A stretch of DNA of 64,000 bases from Epiperipatus broadwayi (lineage: Eukaryota > Onychophora > Udeonychophora > Euonychophora > Peripatidae): positions 7,153,334 through 7,217,333 of the forward strand of contig JAQFVV010012405.1 in assembly GCA_028023455.1 (NCBI GenBank). Direction: 5' to 3'. Under the pieces are notes generated by a model that did not search any database, was not told where the DNA came from, and saw only the letters and a program-made list of their open reading frames with translations. Positions within the stretch are counted from its first letter, which is position 1; each line of letters begins with the position of its first letter. Shown here one piece after another: positions 33,504 through 47,342 of this stretch. A program made the translations under genes and the position numbers.

Positions 33504-36001
33504 ACAACATATATATGCTAAATTATTTATATATAATACTTGAAGCAATAAATCTCTGAGCATTGGCTTACATTAATGTAACATCCCTTTAGTATTAAAG
33601 TCACACATATAACAAATGAAAAATTAATTTATTTTCATTTGTTGTTTAAGTTTTTATATGGATCAGAAATTAAAGAGTGAATATCAAATCAGCCATGATA
33701 TTATTGAATCTTCATTTGAATTGACTTCTATTCATATTAATAATTTTGCTAATAAACCACTAAATAGTCAATGTGAAATAGTAGAGTTTTACATTCATAT
33801 ATGAAACACATTGGAGTAATAAGATAACCATTGACTGTATTAATTGTATATTAACTAATGTCAAAATCAATAAGTTTCTGGATAAAGATGAATCTAATTT
33901 TGCTCACTATCTAGGCATGCATATGTGTATCATAAATTAGACAAATGATAACTATAAGGATAGATATTAATTCAACAGAGTTGTTTATTGTAGCTTAATA
34001 ATCAACTTATACTTAAACTCAAAAGATAGAGATAATTTCAATTCATTTTAATATCCATGCAAGCACATCATTAAATGTTAAATATGTAACAAGAGAATTT
34101 TGCAGAGCTGTTGTTGGATATATAACACTTGGAATAATACTACTTCTGAACACGGGCTATATTAATGCAATGCCTCTAGCGTCAAAATCATTTACATCAC
34201 AATCAAAAACTGAATTCACTTTTGTAATCTATATATGTAATTAAGCAGATATCAAATTTGTATACCACTAGTATATAAGCTTCAGACTACACACATTCAT
34301 TATACTTGCATTTCATGAACAACTTTCACTTGTCAGAGTAGCTAATGGCTTGACACATCTCAATAAATCACATCTATATTGATAGCTTGTTATTCATATG
34401 TATATTTTTTATTCCTCTATTATGTTTATAAACAACACTAATACAAATTTTATGCACACATATATATATAATAAATTTTGCATGTGTTTTTTGATATACT
34501 TTATAAAATGTATATTCTTTTTCCGATGTTTTTGGTTTCCCATTCAGCTTTTTTTGTTGTTGTGCACCATAATTATAGTATCAAAAATATATTAAGCTCA
34601 ATAGAAAACCATTGAAAAGATAATAATTATACACTTTGTAAAGTATATCAACATACGTATGTGAAATTTATTACATATAATTAATGAAGTTTAAAACAAA
34701 ATTATATATATATATAACAGAACAGTGGAATTAACTTCACTATTTTCAATATCCCTAAATAAAAATTATATCAAGCTTACAACATAACTGCCATTCTTCA
34801 TAGCAATTTACAGTTAGAATTTATTTGTATATCGAAAATTGCACAATTAACCCCAGTGTTTGTTTTTATTTGAGATTATGAAACTATAAATCACATCAAT
34901 GCAGCCAGTGCATAAATAAACCAATAGAATATCTCCAATCTTCTGCTAAGACAACACTAATTTTTTAGATGATAAATGGAACCTTGATAACAGATTGCTA
35001 ATATTCTATTTGTTTATTGACACAATGGCTGCAGTGTTGCAATTTACATATTTTTATCAGTTAATGGTTGGCACTTGCAATTTAAATTTACATATTTTTA
35101 TCAATTAATGATTGGCACTTGCAATTTAAATTTACATATTTTTATCAGTTAATGGTTGGCACTTGCAATTTAAAGTATATATACAGAAGGCTAACAAAAT
35201 TACTGGACTGACATGATGAAGCATAGAAAAGTAAATACTTTACATCTAAAGAGAGAGAACATTAAAAAAATGGGAAAATGATATTTGACATAATGATGAT
35301 ATCATCTAAGTTAGATGGGCTACCAGCATCCAAAACTGCTAGACAATATAATGATATATAATCAACCATGTCAAAAGTGATGGCTTACCTTTATCAAAGA
35401 TAGGAAATCAAATTGTTTTTAGAAATCAATGCTGAGACAAACTTTTGAACATTATGAAAAAATGAATCCAATAAACCACAAAAGGAAATTACATACATAT
35501 GGATACTTTTATCTATTACTCCATCATGATCTACAAATGTAATATTGATAGCAAAGCTGGAATTTCAAAGATGCTTTTTATCCAATGTACAAATGGAGAC
35601 ATTACAAATGTAAAAGACAAATTTGCAACAAGGGTATCATTATTGGAGAAATTTTTCATAAAGCGTTTATTAAATTATTAATTGGTTACTTCTCAAGAGT
35701 TAATGTGATCATTAAGACCAAACGATAGAATGATCTTCAATCCAACAAGTTTTATCTCTCAAGTCTGTGCTGCTCCCACTGTGTTAAACTATTTCTAGAT
35801 GAGATAGAGTCACTGAGAAATTCATTGAAGGTTTAAAATAAGTCCATCATCAGGTGCAAATATAAAGCTGTCATCACAGTAGAGCAATGATTATATGTTT
35901 CATTTTAAAAAATAATAGACACTGTGATTAATAAATTTATAGTTAGTAAAAGTTTCATTGCTGGAGAGTAAGATATATAAAACAGTTTTAAAGTATCCAA
36001 C
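33504..36001. other. AT-rich intron, no gene seen
   Basis: Contains a 44-bp tandem repeat (listed separately). Blocks near 33150-33200 and 34505-34560 (TTTTGGTTTYCCATTCAGCTT) and 33545-33650 with 34145-34215 and 62140-62220 are mutually similar, suggesting another dispersed repeat. No coding frame supported. Confidence 0.45.
35043..35174. repeat. 44-bp tandem repeat, three copies
   Basis: The unit TTTACATATTTTTATCAGTT...GCAATTTAAA starts at 35043, 35087 and 35131 (spacing exactly 44). Copies differ at two positions. Confidence 0.92.
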
Positions 36002-36656
36002 TGTTGTGTATTCGAATGCAAGCACTCAGAATACCAACAAATAAATTAATAAATGGTAACATTTTATTAATAGTAAAATGTTATTGATACACACAAACAC
36101 AGTATAAATATTTCACTTAAGGTTCACTTCCAGTGATGCACTTAACAACTGGTTGCTTTCTGAATGTTTTCTTTCAGCGTGTTTTCAAAAAACTTTGGCT
36201 TCATTCAGCTGCTGCTCGGGATCATGTTGACTTCACACTAAAGACCTTCACCATCACTTATGCTTCTTTCAGCTACTGTCCATTAAAATCTCCCCCAACA
36301 GTTTGTTTGGCAAATTCACTGGAATGAGAACAACACACTTTGATGCACAAACTATTTATATACATAGTTTGACCTCTGGTTAGTCAGGTTTCATCATTGA
36401 TTGTTATCAGATTTGTTTTCCTTTTTGCATTTTTAATTAGTAGGTTCAACTTCTATTGTATCAAGAAATATTTGTAAATAACAAATATCTCTTGGTATTT
36501 ACCAAAAGCAATTTTCTTATCACAATTACATAAAGATTTTCTCTTATCAGTTAGCAATTTGAGAAAATATATTTCTCTTATATTTCCTTACTTTTTCTGG
36601 AGTCCAAAAAAACTTATAATTGAATTTCAATGTACATATTTTTACAAAACATGACA
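36002..36656 (-). repeat. 3' LTR of the Ty3/Gypsy element
   Basis: Plus strand begins TGTTGTGTATTCGAATGC and ends CATGACA, so both ends carry the TG/CA signature. The inner block (CACACAAACACAGTA, CTTTGGCTTCATTCAGCTGC) is repeated at 38089-38643. Confidence 0.85.
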
Positions 36657-36668
36657 CCTCCCCCCACT
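36657..36668 (-). other. Polypurine tract of the Ty3/Gypsy element
   Basis: On the minus strand AGTGGGGGGAGG directly precedes the TGTCATG start of the 3' LTR. This is the expected plus-strand primer for reverse transcription. Confidence 0.75.
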
Positions 36669-37099
36669 CCACAAAAAACCCTATTTAGGTTTCTCAGTCT
36701 TAATCCTGTAGTCTGTTAGGTCTTTGTTTCTCCTGCTTTGGCCAGGATGATTTTCCCTCCTGTTTCAGTAAAACCTATTCACCTATCTGTGTTTGTGCAT
36801 TTCTTTCTTTCCACAGTCTGTTTTTTATTGTGTAGTCACTATCTTGAATGCCTGTCTTCAGGCCCTCTTTTCTTTCTACTTTTATTTTTATTAGGTCAAT
36901 ATGTTTTTGTTATTTCATGAAACCTGGCATGATTTTCATAGCATTTGTATTTCACATTATTTTCTTCTCTACTTATCACAATGTGATTGGACAATATTTT
37001 TTCTATTGTTCCCTTTATCCATAACTTTCTTGGCATATCTCTTATCTGGATCACTGTTCCTGCTTGGAACTTTGCTTTTCCAGAAGTATTATCCTCATT

Positions 37100-37960
37100 T
37101 TATCATAATCTGTTTTGTTTTGGATGAATTAATGATAACTTGGTTCTTAATTTCATTTCCATTAGTAGTTCTGATGGTGTACTTCCAGTGACTGTGCAAA
37201 GCATTGCATGTTTCCACAGCATTATCTCCTGTAAAATGTATTCAAGACTTCTGCTATTACTTTTTCTCAATGTCTTTGTGATTTGTTGAATTGATTTCTC
37301 TGCCAAATCATTGGGTGGTGGATAGAACAGGAAGTTCTAATATGCTGAATTCCATTAAAACTAAAATATTGCCATAATATGTATCCTGTAAAACCTGTCA
37401 TGTTGTCAGATTATAGTCTTTGGTAATTCATGTATTGCAAAATGGTTGTTAAAACACTTAATTATTTCTTCTGCACTGGTGTTTCTTATTTTGTGGCATT
37501 TTGTCCACTTTGAGTAAGCATCTACAAAATTATCAAAAACAATTTCCTTGTGATAGGGGCCTATGTGATCTAGGTGTAATCTCTCCCATGGACTTATTGT
37601 CTTTGGCCATGGTGTATATTTTTTTTGGTGGCAGTGCCATCTCTGCTTGACACTCGACATATATTTTAATGCATTTTTAATATATATATTTACATTAGGC
37701 CACCAGATGTAGCTGTGAGCTAAAGCTAACAATTGTGCCTTAGTTTGACTCTCTTTGATAGTATTCTTTCTTTTTTCTATGTCTTGGTTAGATGTAGTCC
37801 ATAGTTTCCCTTCTATATTCTTTATTTTATCTTTTATCTTCCCATACCGGTTTTTTACTTTTGTTGCTATCTTCTCACCTAAAGTTTTTCCCTGTACTAT
37901 TTCTTGTATCTGTATTCTTGCTTCTATTACTTTCTTTCTAATTGTTGTTGCTACAACCAT
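37100..37960 (-). pseudogene. Ty3/Gypsy integrase remnant
   Basis: The 184-codon frame (37406-37960) holds the integrase zinc-finger region (HSYIWWPNVNIYI, with a Cys apparently lost) and catalytic-core landmarks LHLDHIGPY and VDAYSKW (first two Asp). After a break, 37103-37306 continues with GSTPSELLMEMKLRTKLSL, the core end of Ty3/Gypsy integrases. The Glu region lies in the break. It inserts cDNA into the genome; this copy is dead. Confidence 0.85.
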
Positions 37961-38088
37961 TTTGATTTTTACCTCAGCCTGTGTTAGTGCCGGCTAACTT
38001 CATGACATGTTTAGTATCCATAAACTTGTTAGCTTTTTAAAACCTATTTGCTATTCACAGGTCCAAGATGGTGATGACTGCAACAATT

Positions 38089-38643
38089 TGTTATGTATTT
38101 GAATGCAGGCACTCAGAATGCCAACAAATAAATCAATGAATAACACAACAAATAAATCAATAAATGGTAAAATGTTATTAATAGTGAAAAGTTATTGATA
38201 CACACAAACACAGTACATATAGTTCACTTAAGGTTCACTTTTCACAATGCAGTTAATAACTGGCTGCTTTCTGACAGTTTCCTCTGGCCTCAGTTTCCAA
38301 AACACTTTGGCTTCATTCAGCTGCTGCTTGTGATCACGTTGATTTTGCACTAGAGCACTGTACTGTTACTTATGCTTCTTTCAGCTAGTTCATTAAAATC
38401 TCCTACCAACAGTTCACTTGGTAAATACACTGGAATGAGAACCACGTTCTTTTCTGCACAAACTATTTATATAAGCAGTTTGGCCTCTGGAAATCCAGGG
38501 TTCATATTTGATTTGATATCAGATTTGTTTTCCTCTTTGTGTTTTTAATTAATAGGTTCAAAACTTATATTGTATCAAGAAATATTTGTAATTAGCAAAT
38601 ATTTTTTGACATTTACCAAATGAAATTTTTTATCACAATTACA
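38089..38643 (-). repeat. 5' LTR, truncated, of the Ty3/Gypsy element
   Basis: Begins TGTTATGTATTTGAATGC and parallels the 3' LTR to TTATCACAATTACATAA at about 38643, after which similarity stops. The missing part corresponds to the outer U3 end (about 100 bp of the 3' LTR). A small duplication of the ACAAATAAATCAATAAAT block sits near 38125-38160. Confidence 0.82.
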
Positions 38644-40359
38644 TAATCCTAGTTCTGTCTTCTGTCTATGAAGAATATGAAACGGCTAACTAAATTGGTT
38701 ATGACCTAACACCTGAAAATAAAATGTAAGCCTAATTCAAACCAAAGAAACAATTTTCAAGTTTAGTTAACTTCAGATTCCCTTATGGGCACTGAAGGTG
38801 GAAACCCTGCCCCTGTATCATGAATGCTTTCATTACTAAAAAAATACGAAGATGAAAAAAAAAATTCTATTTTCATATCATTCAGAGCTGAACTAGATAT
38901 TATGAAAAGAAGGAAGACTTTAGAACAATCTATTTTTTCATTTACAATATAATGAGATAGCATAATATAATGTTTATTTCCTATGACTTGAGGTTCAGAC
39001 CTGATGTTTTTCACAGAGGGCGTTGCTGATAACGTTTGGGGTAGGTGATTTAAATATTATCCTATATATTTATAAGCATCTTACAAATTAATAAAAAAAA
39101 TGTTTAATAAAACTTTATTTTATTTTCATGTAGTTGTAATTTTATCTGCCTAATTTTATATATAATTAAAATAAATGATTGTTTGTTTGGCATTTTAAGC
39201 ATTGACTGGTGTCTATGCATTCTCCTGTTTGTTTTCTAATGAATTATAAAATAATTGTGTCACAATAACGAAAAAAAGTATTGATTTATGTTGAAATACA
39301 GCTTTAAAAGTGAGATGATAAAAATTTTGTATCATACAAATGGCAACGGATTGTATTTTTAGTTTTAATTCGTGTTTTCTTGATTACATTGTAATTGAGA
39401 TTTTGTTTAGTAAATTATATGGAAAATTTTCCATTATATTTTCAATTAAATTCTAAGCCCTATGAAAACCAAATAAGAAAAGCTTCAGGGTAGACATATC
39501 TTAAAACTTGAACTAAGTGCTTTCGATATTTTGGTTATGACATTATATTCATAGAAATTAGTGATTGACAGGAGGATAGTGGGTATAAATAGGATTTAAA
39601 TATGTGCAAATGTATCGACCTTTTACAGGGGGGAAAGTAGGATTCCTTTTTTATTTATAGAGTTTATGTTGTTGGTGATATATCATGCCTCCTTTATTTT
39701 GCACTTGAAGTCATTTTATTAAATGCATACAACACTGGCTGATGCATGCTCAGTTATGTGGCAAATGTGTTTGATGCTCCAGGAATATGGATTTGTTTTC
39801 TGCATTGCTATTTTCCCTTTTGTGGAAGTATTGATGTAGGGACATTCTTGATGTAAGACTGGCACCTGATTCTCCATAGTAGACTACACTAAAGTCAGCT
39901 TGAGTGCTGGTGATCTATTTTTCATGTTTATATATATACAAAATTAAGTTTAATGAGCTTTGAAAGTATTCAATATATGGGAATGTAATTATGGTTCACA
40001 GATTAGTAAGTTATCATAAAACTCACCTCAGGTATATTATTATTTTGCCTTTTCTATCTTTATTTCTCTTGAAGTTGGAATTACACACTCATTTGTGATT
40101 TGTTAATGATGATTAATGATGATAATCTCTTATCTTGTTAAAATATGATTCATTTATGAGATAATACTTATTTAGTACAATATTATCTATCACATAGTTA
40201 TTGGTTTTATCTTTTTCACTTTGGGTACCTCAGTAAAATACACAGCCTAGGGTACATATGACCAAGAATAAACTTATGTAATATATTATATCCCAAAATA
40301 CAAATGTACTGTTTTAAAAAAATTACTGAATTGCACCATAATTAATATACAATACTGTA
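38644..40359. other. AT-rich intron, no gene seen
   Basis: The frame at 38763-39014 (-) has no recognisable domain. Confidence 0.5.
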
Positions 40360-40680
40360 GAATTGGACATTTAACAGAAGAGTTTTCATACTATTCAATG
40401 AAATGTGGAGAGATGTATGTTAATAGGCTGGAACACAATCAGGTGTTACTAACATCATTGGAAAAATTAAAATACTGAAGTTTAAGCTAGTCTGGACATT
40501 TTTCTAGAAGAGATGATTGTTAATGAACTGTTAAAATCTTAAAGATTACTGAAACAAACAAATAAGAAATTGTTCTGGGTAATGTGGAAAGGAGAGGTGA
40601 GAGATTGGAGAAATGGATTAAATTTGGAGTAACCTTCATCTTACAGTGGATTGATAATGATTGAAAATTATGCTGATAAT
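40360..40680 (+). mobile_element. RTE LINE 3' end fragment
   Basis: Similar to the 3' end of LINE copy B (9920-10165): blocks around the AACAGAAGAG, AGTCTGGACATTTTTCTAGA and CTTACAGTGGATTGATAATG positions. 5'-truncated, as is usual for LINE insertions. Confidence 0.75.
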
Positions 40681-43600
40681 ATTTCTATATGCCATAATTT
40701 CTATTATTATCATTAGTAAAACATTGATTATAAATGTTAGGCAAATGAAACTAAGAAGATTTAAACATGTCAGAGTGACAAACTTTAATATAAAATAGAT
40801 TAGATGTGTGTTGAACATAAATAATTATTAATAGGAATATTTGAGATTATATTTGTTAAAATAATTTTCTGAGGGACAAAACTTGTTATAACTATATAAC
40901 AATAATAACTGTAAATTCAGAAATTTTATCTAGAAAATTCATTGCAGGCTTAATATTTCTAAAGTTGACACTCATAAAATGAGCATGTGCATGAAATTTA
41001 TATGCCATATATAAATATTATTTTAATACCATATTAACTAGCACTTGGACTAATTTATAGTTATTATATAAAATCTTATAAATAATTTTCATAATAATCT
41101 TTCATTCATAATAATATGGTACTGTATAGATCAATAATATATTAATTACATAATTAGTAATGTTATATGCATAAAGAATGTAAAGTATGATTCTTTAAAT
41201 AACTTGAAATTAGTTTGAGAATTATTATAAATTCAGTAAAATATTTAAAAAAATAATTATTGTGTAGCACCAGCATTGTGTTCATAATTGCATTAGTATA
41301 CCAAATAATGACAGTCCTGCAAAAAATTTAATGAATTACATTATTGGCTGAAATTTCTATTTATTTATTTATAATCATTTTCTTTTGAGCTGACTATATT
41401 TATTCACATCTATTTTTAATTATGAACTCTTGTCTTTGAAAAGTAAATTAAATCTCGGAAAATCTACCTATTAATTATACATTTAATGATTGAAACTTCA
41501 GTTGAATGAACCATTTATCCTGACACCATTTTATTTTTAAAAAGGTCAGTTTTGATTAATTTCATTATATTAATGTTTCCAAAAGTGATTCAAAGTAATT
41601 ATTTAATGTAAAGATATCAAAATAATTGTTTTTTTACTTTACAATCTGGATATTTTAATAATAATGATGATGATAGGAAAATAAAAGATTAGGAACACTG
41701 AGATATTGAAATAAAAGAGAGGAAATAATTGATTGGTATGTTACTAGAGCCAATAGGATTGTCAACCTGTATGTTTTATGAGTACGTGTTGTTTTTTGAT
41801 ATGGAAAAATCAAAGTTGAATGTAACAAAATAGTGAAATCTGATTATCTAAACTATTTTATTATTTTATGTTCACTACTTAAAATTTTATTTCAAGTAGC
41901 AAATTTTATAAATAAAGCCAAGAAGATTGCAACTGTAATGAGGCACAATCATAATTAAATGCATCGTATTATTTTACTGTTTATTAAAAAAACTCATTAT
42001 TATACTCTGTTACTATGATAAGTTCTGTGATTGTTAATATCAGCTGACCTTAGAATTAAAAAGCTGAAACTCGACACATCTTTCTTTGTGTTTATCTCGA
42101 CAAGTTGCAGTTGATGAATTAATAATTTTTTTCACATTTTAAATGAAAATAAAAAAAAACGCCTTATTATTGAATTAGTCTGTAAAGTTCAGCATTTTTT
42201 TTAAGCATTTTTGATTATATATTACTGTTACCCAAACTATAAAAAATCATAACTTTTTTTGAGCCTTTCCCTAGTGAACCACAATATTTTTAAGAAAACA
42301 CTACTCTTTTCTTATGATTAACAATCATTGCATAGTTTCATGCAATAGTACATAATAAGACTCTGGAATGTAAGATTTTTGGGTCAATTCTAGTGTTGGC
42401 ACTTCCAGTCAGCCATTTTTTTTTATTGAATGGTATATTGTTCATTTGACATTTGAACACCTAAACTGTCAACGTTATGCTTCAATTCAGTAATATTTTT
42501 ATCTTTTGACTTCAATGCAGAATTACATAATGTTGGATTAAAAGACTAAAAATCCTTAGGTCAATTATTACATGACTTTACAAACCATTTAAAAATTTTG
42601 ACCTATGTGGTTTAAAAATATAATAAATTGACAAACATAAGAGTTAATGACTCAAAAATAAAAATCAGCTTGTTACATCTAGTTTTTAAACATCACATGG
42701 CATCCAGAACCCTTAACAAAGATTTGCACTATATGGTTTGCACAATGATTGAGTGTCCGATTTAAAAGTTGAATTATGTGTAATTTAAGATACTAATTGG
42801 AACTATTGTACTTTCTATGCCATAGAATTTCCAAACACCATCTGACCTCCAAGCAATTAACCATGTAATTTTTCATTATGAGAAATGCTTAGATGAGCTT
42901 AAGTCTGGAAAATAAAAAATAATTTAATGTAATTACAGCAAAACATATATGATGTGAAATATAGATTGATAAACTTTTCATCTTCCACATATTTTTGAAA
43001 GATATGAATAAAAATATATAAAAAAACAAAAAAAACAAATGAGATGCATTTTATAGAGTCAATACTCTTTACTTGATTCAAGCCACATTTTTTACACCTA
43101 TTTTCATCATTTGTTCAGTATTTGTTATCATCAAAATATTACATTTTGATTTACATATATCAAAACTTCTCTCACTACTTTGACACCAACCACTTCAGAT
43201 AAATATATTAATGATTATTAGTAATCCTTTATTAAACTAGAGATTATCCCTAATTTAGAAATAAACTTAAAACATATATTAATGATTACAAATGAAATGT
43301 AATCATTTCAAACAACTCAACTTATCTTCTTTTTCTCCATTTATATCTTTAGTTATACTTAAAGCTTCCATTCGGCAGCACATTTTTGAATGTAAGAATA
43401 AAGATATTTTAAAAAGACAAATAGGAATAATCTCTACTTTAATAAATGATGAGTAATATTCATTAATTATTTAACTGAAGTGAGTGGCATCAAAGTTGTG
43501 ACTGGAGAAAATTTGCCACTTATTAATCCTAGTGTAATAATTTTGAAATTAATTATTAGTGAACAAATGATGAATGTCTATATAAGACATTGGGGTATTG

Positions 43601-43904
43601 GCTAACTAAAGAATGCTGGTTCAGTATGAAATTCATCTTTGTCTTTTTCTAATATCTTTATTTATATCTTTCAAGAATGTGCAAGGAAGTGAAAGTTTTA
43701 AGTATATTTTAAAAAAATATTACCATAAAAAAAGAGAGTTGAGATATTATACATGTTTATGATAAGTGAAAAAACATATATTATTTTTAATTGAGGTTTT
43801 AAATTTATATCTGAGTAGTGATAATCTCTAGTTTAATCTTAAAACAATTATTGCACATAGAAAAAGAAATGATGTTGAAAATATTCTACATATGTATCAT
43901 TAAA
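40681..43904. other. AT-rich intron, no gene seen
   Basis: Low-complexity sequence; the small frame at 42899-43081 has no domain. Confidence 0.5.
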
Positions 43905-44440
43905 AAAAGTCACAACTTAGACAACCCCAATATCAATAACAATCAACAATTTCAAACTGTTGTCAAGGCAACTCCTTTTAACAATAAAGGTGGAATCCCA
44001 CCTTTATTAATGGTATAATATACTTATATAGACACTAAAGATAGCAACTTGACCACAGAGATTGAAATTATTCAATACAAAGAAGTTCATATAAATCTTT
44101 TTAAACAGGCAAATAAAACTTATTCTGAATACTGATTAATAAATAATCAATTATAACATTACAAACTGCATTTATAAATTTCAAATTGTAACCAAAGTAT
44201 TACTTAAATAATAAGTGTAATAATGCTCAAGGCTAAATGGGTTTGTAAATAATCATTAAAAACCAATCAACACTTAAACATTCCTAATACCAATAACATT
44301 TAACAATTTCAAACTGTTGTCAAGGCAACCTCCTTTTAACAATAAAGATGGAATACCACCTTTATTAATGGTCTAATATACTTATTTATATAGACACTAA
44401 AGATTGCAACATGACCCCAGGAAGTAGATATATTTATCTT
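43905..44440 (+). repeat. Dispersed repeat R, two units in tandem
   Basis: Block CAACAATTTCAAACTGTTGT, then CTTTTAACAATAAAG with a hairpin (AAAGGTGGAATCCCACCTTT), then TATAGACACTAAAGAT, occurs at about 43930-44040 and again at 44285-44410. Partial copies are at 18700, 26380, 54085 and 56905. No coding. Probably a MITE or SINE of unassigned family. Confidence 0.7.
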
Positions 44441-47342
44441 TAACTGAATTTTTTTACAGTTTATACAGAGATAATCTCTAGTTTAAAAATTTGTTATGTA
44501 ATAATCATTAAATTATTTATCTGATGTAGTTGGTGTCAAAGTTGTGAATGCAGAAAGTTTGATACTGGGTCTTCAACACTGATTGATGAACCAGTATCCA
44601 AGAAGAATGGAAAAATACTCAAATCCTCACCATCCAGATATTGGCAATTCTCATTTACTGTTCTTCTGTTAGAGACTGATGGAAAAACCTCTGCCTGCAA
44701 TAGGTTATTTTTTTAAAAAAAAAAAATAGGTTCTTGGAATAATTATTTCCAAATTGCATAGAGTTCCATATGTCTCAACAACACATGCTTCTCTTAAATC
44801 AAGAAGGTAGTAGAAACAGTCTAAACAAGTCTACTTTATAAGCTTATATAATCAAATTTTAAACTGACTTGTGAAGAATATGGATAATACTAATATCAAA
44901 AAATCATGCAGTTATTTTAATTTGGTATTTAAGAGATCATTGATTATAGATGTTAATCACCTTCATTTGCATGATTTATAGTCCTGCATACTTTAAACAG
45001 TGGTGAAGTAATTGATTTAGTAATTAAAGTTTTATACATTGAAGCTCAATTTACCCAATCAGTAGACTGGATGTCAAATGCCTTTCCAAGCGACCAACCA
45101 TTTTTTTTTATTGTTATGATTTATTAGTATTTAAAAATCTACCACAATAAATTTAGGCATACTTAGCACAATTTCCAAAAGTATTTTTAGTTTCACATAT
45201 TCTGCTATTTGTTCATAAATGCATATGAATGTGATGTGCCATTGATTCATCCACATTCTGTACATATGGCTCAAGTTTGAATCCAGGCAGGGCAAATTTT
45301 TTCATATTCCAATTAGCTTCAGATTTGTTCCATAGCCAACTCAATTAACCATTTAATATTGGTCAGTAAATGGTTACTTATTTAATTTTAGCTAGAGAAT
45401 AAAAATGAAAATCCACCCAAATCCTTATGATTCAGAAAATGGCAGCCTCGGTGAGTAATCCATCTTCTTTTGTGATTCTTCTTTGAGGGTCTTCTGAAGA
45501 AGCATTTACTGTGAATGGCTATTTAAAAAGTGCTGTTAGTACATTATCTGGAAATAAAAAAATTTCACTACACTTTCATATTAGTGTAAGTTTCAATCTT
45601 TCATTGAAGCAAAGTATAAACCTCATATCTTTATTAACATTTATACTTGTCAATTTTTTTAGTATAAAATGAATTCTAAGTGGTTAGGTAATATGGTACT
45701 GTGATTAAGCACAAGCAGCATCAAAAACCTACCTCTTTAATGCAATATATATTGTTTGTATAGAACTGTGTTGAGATTTTTTTTAATGACTTCTTACATT
45801 CTGGGTCACAGTATAATGTAATGAAGTTGTATATAAACTATTGTGAATACTTTTATAAAAGTAAGCTAAAAATATTCAATCTTATCTACAAATTTGATTT
45901 TTTAAAAAGCATTTAAATAAACACATAAAATTATCTGTAATACGTTATTAAAATGTAAGAGGTTCTGATTGGATGTTGTGCCAACTTCTCTATTACCCCT
46001 TGAAATGGTCTATGTTTTTGAGGATGTAGGTATATGGCTGAAGAACAGTCTAGAAAAGTCCATCTTGAGCAGGACCAGCATATGATATTTTCCATGAAAT
46101 TGCTCAAATAATGACAACCATGCATGAAATGTGGCATTAGGAAAACCACTAGTACTAACATAGTAAAAGTTGTACAGTTGGAATCAATATCACTGTTGTG
46201 GAGGTTATACAGTTAATCATAAAAGAAGTTACCCATCCCCCAAATTCCATCATCCAATAATAGTAAAACAATTGATGATGCAAAAAATGAAAAGAAAATC
46301 TTGGACATTCATGATTTAGAAAATGATCAAAACGTAGCAAATTCAAAATAGCCTAGTATTTAGACATTTGAAGTTGTTTCTATGGAGAAAATATATTAAA
46401 CATGCATGAATCATAAAAGTATAATTTATATATATTTTCTCCTTATTCATGATATTTGTTCCAATTCATTTCATAGAAATTGAACTTCCATGGATAATAG
46501 TGATCACATTATAAAGTGTTTTTGTTACTTATGTATTAGACCTGCTATGAGTTTTTAATATGGCATTCTACCATCAAAATGACCTTCCCTCTCCTGTCCC
46601 TCTGGAGAAAAATATGCCATTTTGTCTTTACAAATACAGAAAGCAATTGCCAAATTTTACTTAAAAGTAAAAAATATTACCTTTATTAACTCTGCCAGGA
46701 AATTATAAAGTGAAATGTCATAGCAAGTCTAATATATAAGTACTGTATTTTTATTGGGTTATTTACATATATGTATTATTGAAACTGAATCTCTCCAGAT
46801 TTATTTTTTACTATATGCATATATATATGCCTAAAATATGCATAATATACATAAATAATATATGTAGCAGGTCATATTAATTCACCATGTTCCCGAATTG
46901 TGCACCATAGTCTTCAAAGCTGATATACTTTGCTCTAAACTCTACAATTAAAAAGCAAGGAAGATCCTTTTTTCATTTCTATTCCAAGTTTTTATATAGA
47001 TTTAAAACTCAGCAACTATTTTAATAAATATAAGACTTAGATGAAGCCCATCTTCTCTTGACATTCTGTGAATAATAATTCATTTCCTTAGAGTAAACCC
47101 TAAAGTAGCCTATTTTATTCTAATATCTAATAGCTTTTGTTTTGAATTTAATTAGAAACAAAAAAGACCCCACATTTTTCCAGTGCTCAGTTACTCACCC
47201 ACATATGTAAGTATGTGCATTCGTTTTTATTTCATTTATTATTTTATTTAATGATGAATCACTGAATAAATCTGATCTGAAAAATGGTTTTGAAATCCAT
47301 TTGAAACTTTGATTAATTCTAATATTTCCAACAAACTAATGT
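44441..47342. other. Intron sequence, no gene supported
   Basis: Open frames at 45931-46161 and 46155-46346 (-) abut and have no recognisable domain. An S2-like fragment at about 45265-45400 (TTTGAATCCAGGC, then AACCATTTAATATTGGTCAG) is listed separately. Confidence 0.42.
45265..45400 (+). repeat. SINE-like family S2, copy 3
   Basis: Shares the B-box-like TTGAATCC and the block AACCATTTAATATTGGTCAG with the copies near 20117 and 24700. Confidence 0.45.

Larger units (their letters stand above)
36002..38643 (-). mobile_element. Ty3/Gypsy LTR retrotransposon, internally deleted
   Basis: Minus-strand element. The 3' LTR is 36002-36656 (TG...CA ends), preceded by a polypurine tract. The 5' LTR is 38089-38643, truncated at its outer end. 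The roughly 1.4-kb internal region contains only an integrase remnant, so gag, protease, RT and RNase H are missing. No TSD is possible because the outer 5' LTR end is lost. No TGG-type primer-binding site is evident next to the 5' LTR. A disabled, non-autonomous relic. Confidence 0.82.

Noticed and set aside
36738-37191. Two hydrophobic plus-strand frames resembling membrane proteins
   Set aside because: Antisense of the Ty3 internal region; T-rich sequence reads as Phe/Leu.
45931-46346. Two abutting minus-strand frames
   Set aside because: No domain, no splice context, low-complexity His/Phe composition.
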